This document shows positions 1 through 8,774 of a stretch of 64,000 bases of DNA, one piece after another. The notes below the pieces were generated by a model that was not told the origin of the DNA, did no database searches, and saw only the letters and a list, made by a program, of their open reading frames with translations. Positions within the stretch are counted from its first letter, which is position 1, and the number at the start of each line of letters is the position of its first letter. The stretch is from SHVZ01 sp041906305 (GTDB taxonomy: Bacteria; Pseudomonadota; Alphaproteobacteria; SHVZ01). Both the position numbers and the translations under genes were made by a program. Location: contig JAYRJL010000007.1 in the NCBI GenBank assembly GCA_041906305.1, positions 1 through 64,000 of the forward strand, written 5' to 3'.

Positions 1-1
1 C

Positions 2-682
2 GCGCCGCAGGCCCGTCCCGCGACTGCCCGACCCCCGGCGCCCGCCGCACCGCCGCCTCCGCCGGCCGCTGCCGCCCCCGCGCTCCGTGCCGCGGCTCCG
101 GCCGCGCCCGCTCCGGCGCCCTCTCAGCCGGCGACCGTCGATCAGATCTATCGTCAGCAGCTCGCCCGTTCCGAGTCGGCGGTTCAGCTGCGGCAGCCGG
201 CGGCCGAACCGCCCCCGCCGCCGCCGTCCCAGCCGCGTCGCATCGGGGCGCTGCAGCACACCGCGCGTGAGAGTTCGCGCTCCCAGGTCGCATATGTCGG
301 CGGTTCGACCGGCGTTCCGGCGACGCCGGTGGTGCCCGGCCAGCCGGTGGCGACGATCCGCTTCGGCGAAGGTGGGGCGCGGCTCGCCGCTGGCGATCGC
401 GGCACGCTCGCACGCGTCGCGGCGATGGCCCAGGAAACGGGCGGCCGGGTGCGCATCGTCGGCCATGCCGGACGCCCGGGCGGCGAGGGGGCAAAGAGCG
501 AGGTCGCCGACTTCAACCTGTCGATGGATCGCGCCAACGCGGTCGCGCAGGAGCTGATGCGGAACGGCATCTCGTCGGAGCGACTCAAGATCGAAGCGGT
601 CGGTGACGCCGAGCCCCTGGTGATCGCCGGTAGTGGCGCCGCCGAGGCGCCCAACCGGCGCGCCGAGATCTTCATCGAATAG
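2..682 (+). CDS. OmpA-family C-terminal domain protein (5' end outside window)
   Basis: The open frame runs in from the left edge and stops at TAG 680-682, leaving 226 visible codons. The first roughly 115 are a Pro/Ala-rich low-complexity linker. From about codon 115 there is an OmpA/MotB-type peptidoglycan-binding domain: a VATIRFGEG strand, a central helix with NLSMDRANAV, and a C-terminal stretch ending in NRRAEIFIE, which is the usual NRR-E ending of the fold. In this family the domain grips peptidoglycan from the periplasm, and the Pro-rich linker suggests the unseen N-terminal part is anchored elsewhere, in either membrane. Codon use is normal for the window. Its specific role cannot be told from this fragment. 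Confidence 0.8.
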   Translation, partial: APQARPATARPPAPAAPPPPPAAAAPALRAAAPAAPAPAPSQPATVDQIYRQQLARSESAVQLRQPAAEPPPPPPSQPRRIGALQHTARESSRSQVAYVGGSTGVPATPVVPGQPVATIRFGEGGARLAAGDRGTLARVAAMAQETGGRVRIVGHAGRPGGEGAKSEVADFNLSMDRANAVAQELMRNGISSERLKIEAVGDAEPLVIAGSGAAEAPNRRAEIFIE

Positions 683-689
683 CGGATCT

Positions 690-724
690 GCGCGGCCTCG
701 CTTTTTCGAGGCCGCGCCGTTATT
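690..724 (+). terminator. Rho-independent-type terminator after the OmpA-family gene
   Basis: An 11-bp perfect stem (690-700 with 707-717) encloses the loop CTTTTT, eight bases after the stop codon. The T run is inside the loop and only a short T-rich tail (TTATT) follows, so it may act weakly. It separates the OmpA-family gene from hom. Confidence 0.55.
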
Positions 725-761
725 AGGGACCCCCGCAACCGCCCGCCTGCCCTAGAAGACG

Positions 762-2054
762 ATGCCGAACCCCCTGAAGATCGCCATTGCCGGCCTCGGT
801 ACGGTCGGCGCCGGAACCATGAAGCTCCTGCACGAGCAGCGCGACCTGCTGACTCGCCGGGCCGGCCGGCCGATCCAGGTGACCGCGGTCTCGGCCAAGA
901 GCAAGGGCAAGGACCGGGGCGTCGATCTTTCGGCCGCGACGTGGTTCGACGATCCGGTGGCGATGGCGACCGATGCGGACGCCGACGTGGTCGTCGAGGT
1001 GATCGGCGGCGCCGATGGTCCGGCCAAGCGCGCGATCGAGGCGGCGCTGGCGAAGGGGCGCCACGTCGTCACCGCCAACAAGGCGCTGCTGGCCCACCAC
1101 GGCACGGGGCTGGCGAAGGCCGCGGAAGCCAAGGGCGTGACGCTCGCCTTCGAGGCGTCCGTCGCCGGCGGCATTCCGATCGTGAAGGCGCTGCGCGAGG
1201 GACTCGCCGGCAATCGGGTCGGTCGCCTCTACGGCATCCTCAACGGCACCTGCAACTACATCCTGACGACGATGCGCAAGACTGGCGCCGCCTTCGGCGA
1301 CGTGCTGGCCGAGGCGCAGAAGCTGGGCTACGCCGAGGCCGACCCGTCTTTCGACATCGACGGCATCGACGCGGCGCACAAGCTCTCGGTGCTGACCTCG
1401 CTCGCCTTCGGCCGCGCCGTCGACTTCGCCGGCGTGCATGTCGAAGGCATCCGCCACGTCTCGGCGCTCGACATCGAATATGCCGCCGAGCTCGGCTACC
1501 GCATCAAGCTGCTCGGCATCGCGCGTCAGACCGATCACGGCGTCGAGCAGCGCGTGCATCCCTGCATGGTGCCGCTCGAGACGCCGATTGCGCATGTCGA
1601 GGGCGTGTTCAATGCCGTCGTCGCCGAAGGCGACTTCGTCGGCCAGACTGTGTTCGAAGGCCGTGGCGCCGGCGCCGGACCGACCGCGTCGGCGGTCGTC
1701 TCGGATCTGGTCGACATCGCCCGGGGTCGCGTGACGCCGACCTTTGGCGTTCCCGCGGCCGAGCTCAAGCGCGAGCCGACCGCGGCGATGGAGCGCCACG
1801 TCGGTCCGTATTATGTCCGCTTCATGGTGGTCGACCAGCCGGGCGTCGTCGCCGACATCGCCGCGGCGCTCCGCGACGAGCGGGTGTCGCTTGAGGCGGT
1901 CCTGCAGCGCGCGCGCTCGCCGGACGGGGCTGTGCCGCTGGTGCTGACCACGCATGATGCCGAGGAGGCGGCGATGCGCCGCGCCCTCACGCGGATCGAG
2001 ACGCTCAAGAGCGTCATCGAACCGCCACGCATGATCCGTATCGAGTCCCTGTAA
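762..2054 (+). CDS. hom: homoserine dehydrogenase
   Basis: The 430-aa protein reduces aspartate semialdehyde to homoserine with NAD(P)H, on the route to threonine and methionine. The N-terminal Rossmann motif GLGTVGAG is at residues 11-18. The catalytic domain contains NGTCNYIL and a typical GYAEADPSFDIDGIDAAHK region. A C-terminal ACT domain (about residues 345-425, starting near YYVRFMVVDQPG) is the usual allosteric threonine sensor. Length matches the monofunctional ACT-containing form. It starts at ATG 762 and is followed after 26 bp by glpX; the hom-glpX-recJ order is common in Alphaproteobacteria. Confidence 0.97.
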   Translation: MPNPLKIAIAGLGTVGAGTMKLLHEQRDLLTRRAGRPIQVTAVSAKSKGKDRGVDLSAATWFDDPVAMATDADADVVVEVIGGADGPAKRAIEAALAKGRHVVTANKALLAHHGTGLAKAAEAKGVTLAFEASVAGGIPIVKALREGLAGNRVGRLYGILNGTCNYILTTMRKTGAAFGDVLAEAQKLGYAEADPSFDIDGIDAAHKLSVLTSLAFGRAVDFAGVHVEGIRHVSALDIEYAAELGYRIKLLGIARQTDHGVEQRVHPCMVPLETPIAHVEGVFNAVVAEGDFVGQTVFEGRGAGAGPTASAVVSDLVDIARGRVTPTFGVPAAELKREPTAAMERHVGPYYVRFMVVDQPGVVADIAAALRDERVSLEAVLQRARSPDGAVPLVLTTHDAEEAAMRRALTRIETLKSVIEPPRMIRIESL

Positions 2055-2080
2055 GAAAAGTCGAAAGCCGGAGGAAATCC

Positions 2081-3076
2081 ATGGCCAAGGCCCAAGCCGC
2101 TGAATCCGCAATGGACCGCAACCTCGCGCTCGAAGCCGTGCGCGTCACCGAGGCGGCGGCACTGGCCGCCTCCGCCTGGATGGGGCGCGGCAACGAGAAG
2201 GCGGCCGACCAGGCCGCGGTCGATGCCATGCGCACCGCGCTCAACAGCCTCGCGATCGACGGCACCGTCGTCATCGGCGAGGGCGAGCGCGACGAGGCGC
2301 CCATGCTCTACATCGGCGAGAAGGTCGGCCGCGGCGGCCCGAAGATCGACATCGCGCTCGATCCGCTCGAGGGCACGACCATCACCGCTAAGGGCGCGCC
2401 GAACGCGCTGGCGGTGATCGCGATGGCCGATCACGGCCACTTCCTCAACGCGCCCGACGTCTACATGGACAAGCTCGCGGTCGGCGGCGGCCTGCCGGAG
2501 GGTGTCGTCGATCTCGACGAGGGGCCGGTCAAGAACCTGAAGTCGCTGGCCAAGGCGAAGAAGGTCGACGTCTCCGACCTCGTCGCCTGCATCCTCGACC
2601 GCCCGCGCCATGCCGAGCTGATCGCCAAGACGCGCGAAGCCGGCGCCCGCATCATGCTGATCTCCGACGGCGACGTGTCGGGCGTGATCGCGACGGCGAA
2701 GCCGGAAGCAGGCGTCGACATCTACATGGGCTCGGGCGGCGCGCCGGAAGGCGTGCTCGCCGCCGCGGCGCTCCGATGCATCGGCGGCCAGATGCAGGGC
2801 CGGCTGCTGTTCCGCAACGACGACGAGAAGTCCCGCGCCGCCAAGCTCGGCATCAAGGACCTCAACCGCAAGTACAGCATGCTCGACCTCGCCAAGGGCG
2901 ACGTGATGTTCGCGGCCACCGGCGTCACCGACGGCTCGATGGTCCGCGGCGTCCGCCGGGTCGGCAACTCGATCCTGACCAGCTCGCTGGTGATGCGCTC
3001 CAAGACCGGCACGGTCCGTACGATCGAGGCCGAGCACGACCTCGTCCGCAAGCCGAGCGCCGACCCGAAGGGATGA
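2081..3076 (+). CDS. glpX: class II fructose-1,6-bisphosphatase (GlpX)
   Basis: The 331-aa protein dephosphorylates fructose-1,6-bisphosphate in gluconeogenesis; in autotrophs the same family can also act on sedoheptulose-1,7-bisphosphate. GlpX signatures are visible: GEGERDEAPMLYIGE near residue 65, the metal/phosphate motif DPLEGTT near residue 98, and SDGDVSG and GSGGAPEGV in the second half. A clear ribosome binding site (GGAGG) stands upstream of ATG 2081. The recJ TTG start lies 4 bp after its stop, so the two are probably co-translated. Confidence 0.96.
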   Translation: MAKAQAAESAMDRNLALEAVRVTEAAALAASAWMGRGNEKAADQAAVDAMRTALNSLAIDGTVVIGEGERDEAPMLYIGEKVGRGGPKIDIALDPLEGTTITAKGAPNALAVIAMADHGHFLNAPDVYMDKLAVGGGLPEGVVDLDEGPVKNLKSLAKAKKVDVSDLVACILDRPRHAELIAKTREAGARIMLISDGDVSGVIATAKPEAGVDIYMGSGGAPEGVLAAAALRCIGGQMQGRLLFRNDDEKSRAAKLGIKDLNRKYSMLDLAKGDVMFAATGVTDGSMVRGVRRVGNSILTSSLVMRSKTGTVRTIEAEHDLVRKPSADPKG

Positions 3077-3080
3077 GCCG

Positions 3081-4847
3081 TTGACCGGCCCCTTCCTCGG
3101 GGTCGAACGCTCGGTCACCGGGCGGCGCTGGCGCGCACGCGGCACAGGCGACGACCGTCTCTCGCTCCAGCTGGCGCAGCGCCTCGGCGTGCCCGAGCTG
3201 ATCGCGCGCCTGCTCGCTGCGCGCGAGATCGCTGCCGACGAGGCCGACCGCTTTCTGAAGCCGACGTTGCGCGACTGGCTGCCGGATCCGAGCCATCTCC
3301 TCGACATGGAGAAGGCGGTCGACCGTCTGGTGGCCGCCGTGAAGAGCGGCGAGCTGATCGCGATCTTCGGCGACTACGACGTCGACGGCGCCACGTCGTC
3401 GGCGCTGCTGCACCGATATCTCGCCAGCGTCGGGGGCAGGGTCCGCGTCTATATCCCGGACCGCATGACCGAAGGCTACGGTCCGAACGCGCCGGCGCTC
3501 CGGAAGCTGAAGGCGGAGGGCGCGGCGGTCGCGATCACCGTCGACTGCGGCACGACTGCCTTCGACGCGTTGTCCGAAGCGAAGTCGTGCGGGCTCGATG
3601 TGGTGGTGATCGATCACCACACCGCCGAGCCGACGTTGCCCGAAGCCCTCGCGGTGGTGAATCCGAACCGTCTCGACGAGTCGAGCCCGCACCGGACCCT
3701 GGCCGCCGTCGGCGTCACCTTCCTTCTGGTCGTCGGGCTCAACCGGGCGCTGAGGAAGGCCGGCTGGTTTGCCTCGCGCCCGGAGCCGGATCCGCTGGCC
3801 TGGCTGGATCTCGTGGCGCTCGGCACCGTCTGCGACGTGGTTCCGCTCGTCGGAGTCAACCGTGCGCTGGTGGCGCAAGGCTTGAAGGTGCTGAAGCGGC
3901 GCGCGAATGCGGGCTTGGCGGCGCTGGCCGACGTCTCGCGCATGCAGACCGAGCCGGAAGCCTATCACCTGGGGTATCTGCTGGGCCCTCGCGTCAACGC
4001 GGGCGGCCGTGTCGGCCGCTCCGACCTCGGCGCCCGCCTTCTCGCCGCCGACGATGCCGGCGAGGCCAAGGCGATCGCGGCCGAGCTCGACCGCTTCAAT
4101 GCCGAGCGCCAGGCGATCGAGGCGATGGTGCTCGAACAGGCGATGGTGCGCGCGGCGGAAGCCGGCGATGCGCCCGTGCTCGTGATCGGCTCCGAAGGTT
4201 GGCATGCCGGCGTCATCGGCATCGTCGCGAGCCGGATCAAGGACCAGTTCAACCGCCCGGTCTGCATCGTCTCGATCGAGAACGGCATCGGCAAGGGCTC
4301 GGGCCGCTCGATCGCCGGTGCCGCGCTAGGCCCCGCGGTGATCGCCGCCCGCCAGGCAGGGTTGCTGATCAACGGCGGCGGCCACGCGATGGCGGCCGGC
4401 TTCACGGTCGCGGCGGAGCGCATCGCCGATCTGGCGCATTTTCTCGGCGAGCATATGAAGGCGCAGCTCTCCGCCATCGATCCGGTGCAGAGCCTGGGGT
4501 TCGACGGTGCGCTGGCGCCGGCGGCGGCGACGCCGGAGCTGGTGGAGATGGTGCAGTCGGTGGGGCCCTTCGGTGCCGGCAATTCCGAGCCGCGCTTCGC
4601 GATGACCGGCGTCAGGATCGTGAAGGCCGACGTGGTCGGTGAAAAGCACGTGTCCTGCGTGATGACGGGCGCCGACGGCGCCAGGCTCCGCGGCATCGCG
4701 TTCCGCTCGCTCGAGAACGGCCTGGGTACCGCCTTGCTGCAGGCACGGGGATCGGCGCTGCATGTCGCCGGCAAGCTCAGGCTCGATACCTGGAACGGCC
4801 GCCGGCAGGCGCAGCTCCACATCGAGGATGCGGCGCCGGCCGCCTAG
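3081..4847 (+). CDS. recJ: single-stranded-DNA-specific exonuclease RecJ
   Basis: The 588-aa protein is a 5'-3' single-strand DNA exonuclease of recombinational and mismatch repair. DHH-superfamily motifs are present in order: FGDYDVDGATSSALL near residue 94, VDCGT near 153, VIDHHT near 176, then the DHHA1 motif NGGGHAMAAG near 431 and a C-terminal OB-like domain. The chosen start is TTG 3081, 4 bp after glpX, because no ATG or GTG lies closer to the conserved N-terminus. It converges on the DMT exporter gene; the two TAG stops share a CTAG tetranucleotide at 4844-4847. Confidence 0.95.
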   Translation: MTGPFLGVERSVTGRRWRARGTGDDRLSLQLAQRLGVPELIARLLAAREIAADEADRFLKPTLRDWLPDPSHLLDMEKAVDRLVAAVKSGELIAIFGDYDVDGATSSALLHRYLASVGGRVRVYIPDRMTEGYGPNAPALRKLKAEGAAVAITVDCGTTAFDALSEAKSCGLDVVVIDHHTAEPTLPEALAVVNPNRLDESSPHRTLAAVGVTFLLVVGLNRALRKAGWFASRPEPDPLAWLDLVALGTVCDVVPLVGVNRALVAQGLKVLKRRANAGLAALADVSRMQTEPEAYHLGYLLGPRVNAGGRVGRSDLGARLLAADDAGEAKAIAAELDRFNAERQAIEAMVLEQAMVRAAEAGDAPVLVIGSEGWHAGVIGIVASRIKDQFNRPVCIVSIENGIGKGSGRSIAGAALGPAVIAARQAGLLINGGGHAMAAGFTVAAERIADLAHFLGEHMKAQLSAIDPVQSLGFDGALAPAAATPELVEMVQSVGPFGAGNSEPRFAMTGVRIVKADVVGEKHVSCVMTGADGARLRGIAFRSLENGLGTALLQARGSALHVAGKLRLDTWNGRRQAQLHIEDAAPAA

Positions 4848-5713
4848 CGGCTGGCCTTCATCTCCTGGCGCGAGGCGTAGAGAGCGGCGGCGAAGATGAT
4901 CGCCGATCCCAGCATCGCGAAGGCGTCCGGCACCTCGCCGAACATCAGGAACGCGGGGATGATCGTGAAGGGCAGCCGGGCGAAATCGTACGGCGCGATG
5001 GAGGAAGCGTCCGCCACCGCCAACGCCCGGGTCAGCGTGGTCCAGCCGACGGTCGCCAGCGTGCCGACGAGCGCGCCGTAGATCCAGACCTCCGGGCTCG
5101 GCCAGCGCCAGACGGTCAGCGCCGGGACGAAGGAGACGGCCGTCATCATCACCGAGAGCTGCAGCACGATCACCAGCGCCGGCTGGTGCCGACTCGCCGC
5201 CTTCACCGTCAGGCTCGACAGCGCATAGGCGACCGTGCCGAGCAGCACCAGAAGCGCCGGCGGCGAGATCGCGCCGAGACCCGGGCGGAGCATGACCAGC
5301 ACGCCTATGACGCCGCCCAGGGTCGCGATCCATCGGCTGCGGGTGACGGTCTCTCGGAACAGGATGGCGCCGCCCAATGTCCACCAGATCGGCGAGGCGA
5401 AGGAGATCGCGGTCAGGTCGCCGAGGGCCATCAGTGCGACCGCGGTGAAGAAGCAGAACATCGAAGTCAGGTTCAGGGCGGCCGCCACCCACATCCGCCA
5501 GGAGATCGCGAAGGCGCCAGCCAGGACCGACTGGCCCGGCGCCGCCATGAAGGGCAGCAGCAGCGCGGCGCTGACGAAGCCGAACAGGTTGCGGAGAAAG
5601 GCGGTCTCGAGCGCATCCAGCTCGGCGCTCATCAGGCGTACCAGGACGTTGCCGAAGGCCCCGGCGGCCGCGGTGCAGAGGCAAAGAAGCGCGACGCGGA
5701 TCGGCGTCGACAT
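4844..5713 (-). CDS. DMT superfamily (EamA) transporter
   Basis: The 289-aa integral membrane protein has the two repeated EamA halves and about ten hydrophobic helices. The second half starts near the LLVLLGTVAYALSSLTVKAA segment. Family members export amino acids or other small metabolites; the substrate cannot be read from sequence. I start it at ATG 5713, where MSTPIRVALL begins the first helix. The frame stays open further upstream, but that extension is Pro-rich and would run into the tRNA gene. It ends convergently with recJ through a shared CTAG. Confidence 0.85.
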   Translation of the reverse strand: MSTPIRVALLCLCTAAAGAFGNVLVRLMSAELDALETAFLRNLFGFVSAALLLPFMAAPGQSVLAGAFAISWRMWVAAALNLTSMFCFFTAVALMALGDLTAISFASPIWWTLGGAILFRETVTRSRWIATLGGVIGVLVMLRPGLGAISPPALLVLLGTVAYALSSLTVKAASRHQPALVIVLQLSVMMTAVSFVPALTVWRWPSPEVWIYGALVGTLATVGWTTLTRALAVADASSIAPYDFARLPFTIIPAFLMFGEVPDAFAMLGSAIIFAAALYASRQEMKASR

Positions 5714-5822
5714 GGGCTTCCGGGAAGGAGGGGGGGAGGAACTGGACACCGCCGGCGGAGGATGCCCTCCGCCCCGCCGCCCGGCCCAGCCGGTTCCGGC
5801 CTGAGCGAAACGCCCGCCACGC

Positions 5823-5851
5823 TTGCAATTGGCGCCCGGCAAGGGTATCTC
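5823..5851 (+). promoter_or_regulatory. sigma-70-type promoter of tRNA-Glu
   Basis: TTGCAA (5823-5828) and TATCTC (5846-5851) are separated by 17 bp, placing transcription start just before the tRNA 5' end at 5861. Spacing and position fit a housekeeping promoter. Confidence 0.5.
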
Positions 5852-5860
5852 CGCCCCGCC

Positions 5861-5936
5861 GTCCCCATCGTCTAGAGGCCTAGGACACCAGCCTTTCACG
5901 TTGGTAACACGGGTTCGAATCCCGTTGGGGACGCCA
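5861..5936 (+). tRNA. tRNA-Glu (anticodon TTC)
   Basis: A complete cloverleaf is readable. The acceptor stem GTCCCCA (5861-5867) pairs with TGGGGAC (5926-5932), followed by discriminator G and an encoded CCA (5934-5936). The anticodon stem CCAGC/GTTGG holds the loop CTTTCAC with anticodon TTC. The T arm has the canonical GGTTCGAATCC. It is isolated, with its own promoter. Confidence 0.96.
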
Positions 5937-6348
5937 GCACTCAGCTATCAGTCTGACTGCATTCCGACCGCTCATTTCGACTTCGTTCTTTTCCCGGCCT
6001 CGATGGGGTTGCCGAAGTCCAGGCTCTAAGTGCCTTTCGCTGCGGATGTTGAAATGGGGCTTCGAGTGGTCGACTCCCGCCCGGGGCGGCAGTGATCGGC
6101 CGGCAAGCCTCGCCAGGCGTCAGAGGTTCTGAATCGTCGCCATCAGCAGGAACTCTTCGCTGGCGCAGGTCACGCCGCGTTCCTTTGCTTCCTGGGCGCT
6201 CGGCGAAGCGTCGGAAAGAAGTCAGCTGTCCGACCGGTGCCTGGAGCGAAAGGTCGTCGGCACGCGAGCTCGCGATCGGTCGCGGCGACCAATAGCAGCG
6301 CCGGGATCAGCCCGACTTCCTGCGGAGGTCCGTCGGAACGCACCGCGT
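5937..6348. other. 412-bp gap with no intact gene
   Basis: Between tRNA-Glu and the end of the GH18 gene I see no convincing intact coding frame on either strand. The only recognisable element is a short reading stretch on the minus strand at 6120-6197 resembling a transposase tail (listed separately). The area looks like decayed accessory DNA next to a tRNA gene. Confidence 0.5.
6120..6197 (-). pseudogene. possible insertion-sequence transposase C-terminal remnant
   Basis: Read on the minus strand, the stretch ending at TGA 6120-6122 encodes CASEEFLLMATIQNL and stop, which I think resembles the conserved C-terminal tail of some IS transposases. Upstream of about 6197 the similarity disappears in every frame, so at most about 25 codons survive. 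There is no start and no visible terminal inverted repeat. The match is from memory of family tails only, hence low confidence. Confidence 0.3.
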
Positions 6349-7320
6349 CTAGTCGGCGGCGCACCCGCGCTTCTTCCACGCACTGCAAATGATCGCCACG
6401 GCCGCCTGGCCGTCGAGCGCGACCTTGGACGGCCGATGTCGGCTCCGCGGCACAAGCGTATAGAGCATCAGTCCGGCGCTCGCGTCGCGGGCGACCTTCA
6501 GGGCATGAGCCTTGAGCGTGCGCGCGGTGGGTGACGGGCCTTGACCGGCATCGGCGCCGATCCGCTCGCCGAGCAGCAGCGGGCCGGGCCATATCGCGCG
6601 ATAGGCCGCGAAGGCTTCGAGAGGATCGAAGCGCAAGCCGGCGTCGTAGGCCGTGATCGAGACGAGATCGACTTCCTTCGCGATCGGATCGCGGGCGAGC
6701 CACAGCATCGATCCGGCATGCCGGCCGGCGGGCGGCGCGTCGATGAAACGGCCAGCGCCATATGCGCCGATGCTCCAGGCCTGGAGCGTGAGCAGCATCG
6801 GTCGGGGCAGAGCGGTGCGGGTTCGCCGGATCAGATCGCGCCAGACGGCATCGCTCTCGCACGTCACGCTCCCGGCCTCCGGGCGGCAGGCCGGGTTCAG
6901 GGGTTCGTAGTCGAGGTCGATGCCGTCGAGCCCGAGCGCTTCGACCAGCCGGGCGGCGGCCGTCGGATCGTAACGGTCCCATCGTTCGTAGACGGCGCCG
7001 CCCAGCGACAGCAGGACGCGGGTCCCCGGAGAGCGCCTTCGGTAGAGCGAGATCGCCTTCGCCATCACGGTCGCATCGAACGGAACCTCGAGGCCCGTGC
7101 CCTTGAGATCCGTGCCGCCGGGAAAGTCGAGGTCAGGCTTGGCGAAGGCGAGAGCGACGATGTCGATGCCGGCGGGCAGCCGCGCGAAGCGGGTCTTCTC
7201 GGCCGGCTGGTTCGCCGGTTCCGACCAGGTCTCGTAGAAGCCCATCAGCAGCGGCGCCTCGGCCCGCGCCGGCGCGGCGGCAAGCAGCGAGAGAGCCAGC
7301 AGCGCCCGGACGGCGAGCAT
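6349..7320 (-). CDS. secreted GH18-family glycoside hydrolase
   Basis: The 323-aa protein has an N-terminal signal peptide (cleavage likely after ARAEA near residue 22) and a single GH18 TIM-barrel domain. The catalytic DxxDxDxE motif is intact as DGIDLDYE (residues 132-139, acid E139), preceded by the strand motif VLLSLGG. GH18 enzymes cleave beta-1,4 links next to an N-acetylated sugar by substrate-assisted catalysis. The gene is only 5 bp downstream of the sugar-phosphate transferase, so it is in the exopolysaccharide operon. It probably trims or releases the polymer rather than feeding on chitin. The start at ATG 7320 is chosen because the signal peptide begins there; the open frame continues upstream without family similarity. 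Confidence 0.85.
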   Translation of the reverse strand: MLAVRALLALSLLAAAPARAEAPLLMGFYETWSEPANQPAEKTRFARLPAGIDIVALAFAKPDLDFPGGTDLKGTGLEVPFDATVMAKAISLYRRRSPGTRVLLSLGGAVYERWDRYDPTAAARLVEALGLDGIDLDYEPLNPACRPEAGSVTCESDAVWRDLIRRTRTALPRPMLLTLQAWSIGAYGAGRFIDAPPAGRHAGSMLWLARDPIAKEVDLVSITAYDAGLRFDPLEAFAAYRAIWPGPLLLGERIGADAGQGPSPTARTLKAHALKVARDASAGLMLYTLVPRSRHRPSKVALDGQAAVAIICSAWKKRGCAAD

Positions 7321-7325
7321 CGACG

Positions 7326-8774
7326 TCAGAAGACGTTGCGCCCCCATAGGCCTCCGAGAACGGTGCGCGCCATGATGACGATGTCGAGCCACACCGACCA
7401 GCTCTCGATGTATTCGAGGTCGAGCTCGACGCTGCGCTGGGCGCGCTCCTCGGTATGGATGCCGCCACGCATGCCGTTGATCTGCGCCCAGCCCGTGATG
7501 CCCGGCTTGACGCGGTGGCGGGCGGCGTACTCGATCACGGCCTGGGTGTAGACCTTGTCGTCGACCAACATGCCCGGCACATGCGCACGCGGCCCGACCA
7601 CCGACATGTGACCCTGCAGCACGTTGAAGAGCTGCGGGAGCTCGTCGATGCTGGTCCGGCGGATGAAGCGTCCGATCCGCGTGATGCGTGGATCGTTGAC
7701 CATCGTTCCCTTGGACCCGTCGTCGGTCGGATCCACCGCCATCGAGCGGAACTTCAGCATGTCGAACTCGCGGTGGTTGAAGCCCACACGCCGCTGGCGG
7801 AAGAAGATAGGTCCGGGGCCCTCGAGGCGGATCAGGATGGCCGTTGCGATCATGATCGGCGCCGTCAGCAGGATGCCGATCGAAGCGACGACATAGTCCT
7901 CGATCGCCTTGAACAGCACGAGCGAGCCGATCAGCGGCCGTCGGGTCATTTGCAGGAAGGAATAGCCGCCGACGTTGCGGACCTTTATCTCCTCGAGCCC
8001 CAGGCGATTGATCTCCATCAGCAGCAACATGTCCGCGGGGATCGAGTTGAGCCGCTTCATGAGGTCGGCGATACGCTGGTGCGCGTGGGTAGGCAGCGCG
8101 ACGACGATGACGTCGACGGGCGAGGCGCGGGACAGCTCGATCAGCGGCTCGATGCCGCGGGTGACCGGTATGCCGCTGATCTCGTTGTTGGTGCGATCGG
8201 CGCGCTCGTCGAAGATGCCGATGATTTCCTGGTGCTCGCCGCGCTGCTGCCGCCGGAGCAGCTGCTGGACGACCGCCCGGCCTTCCTCGCCCGCGCCGAC
8301 GATGGCGACACGCTGGGTGAGGGCGCCGCGGGCGCGTAGAACGGAGGCGACGGCACGGAGCGCAAGCCTGGAGCCCATCGTTCCGATGAAGGCGAAGGCG
8401 ATCCAGGCGGCCGCCCACCGTGTCGCGTCGGCATGGTCGGAGAAGGCAGCGACGAACAGAAAGGCGACCGCGGTGCCGACCGCGAGCCCGATCGCGACAT
8501 CGGCTGCGTCCCAAAGGATCGAGGTATAGCGGTCCCAGCGATAGACGCGGCGGTTGCCGCTGAACAGCCGGTACGGAACCAGCGCCATCAGAGACAGCAG
8601 CAGGGACTGACCCAGCGTCAATCCGGGAGCGACCGCGGCGGCGACGGCGCCCGCGAGGCCGAGGCAGGCGATGTCGCCGAACTTGAGGCAGGTGTTGAGG
8701 AGTCCGTGCGAGTAGAGCGACGGACGACCTGCTGCGTCGCGCGGAGGCGCCGGCCCTGCCGAGATGGCGGTCAT
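7326..8774 (-). CDS. polyprenyl glycosylphosphotransferase starting exopolysaccharide repeat units
   Basis: The 482-aa membrane enzyme transfers a sugar phosphate, often glucose-1-P, from UDP-sugar to undecaprenyl phosphate. The N-terminal half has four to five membrane helices and a Rossmann-like CoA_binding_3 domain (VAIVGAGEEG near residue 148). The C-terminal bacterial sugar-transferase domain shows KFRSM, RRTSIDELPQLFNVL and SVVGPR. The ATG at 8774 overlaps the flippase stop in an ATGA, so the two are translationally coupled. The specific sugar is not determinable. Confidence 0.92.
   Translation of the reverse strand: MTAISAGPAPPRDAAGRPSLYSHGLLNTCLKFGDIACLGLAGAVAAAVAPGLTLGQSLLLSLMALVPYRLFSGNRRVYRWDRYTSILWDAADVAIGLAVGTAVAFLFVAAFSDHADATRWAAAWIAFAFIGTMGSRLALRAVASVLRARGALTQRVAIVGAGEEGRAVVQQLLRRQQRGEHQEIIGIFDERADRTNNEISGIPVTRGIEPLIELSRASPVDVIVVALPTHAHQRIADLMKRLNSIPADMLLLMEINRLGLEEIKVRNVGGYSFLQMTRRPLIGSLVLFKAIEDYVVASIGILLTAPIMIATAILIRLEGPGPIFFRQRRVGFNHREFDMLKFRSMAVDPTDDGSKGTMVNDPRITRIGRFIRRTSIDELPQLFNVLQGHMSVVGPRAHVPGMLVDDKVYTQAVIEYAARHRVKPGITGWAQINGMRGGIHTEERAQRSVELDLEYIESWSVWLDIVIMARTVLGGLWGRNVF

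Noticed and set aside
4326..5828. 500-codon minus-strand frame covering the recJ end and the DMT exporter
   Set aside because: Composition is rich in Arg, Gly and Ala with no recognisable domain; both overlapped genes are clear in other frames.
7321..8514. N-terminal extension of the GH18 frame
   Set aside because: A signal peptide begins exactly at 7320, and the extension is a shadow of the sugar transferase gene.
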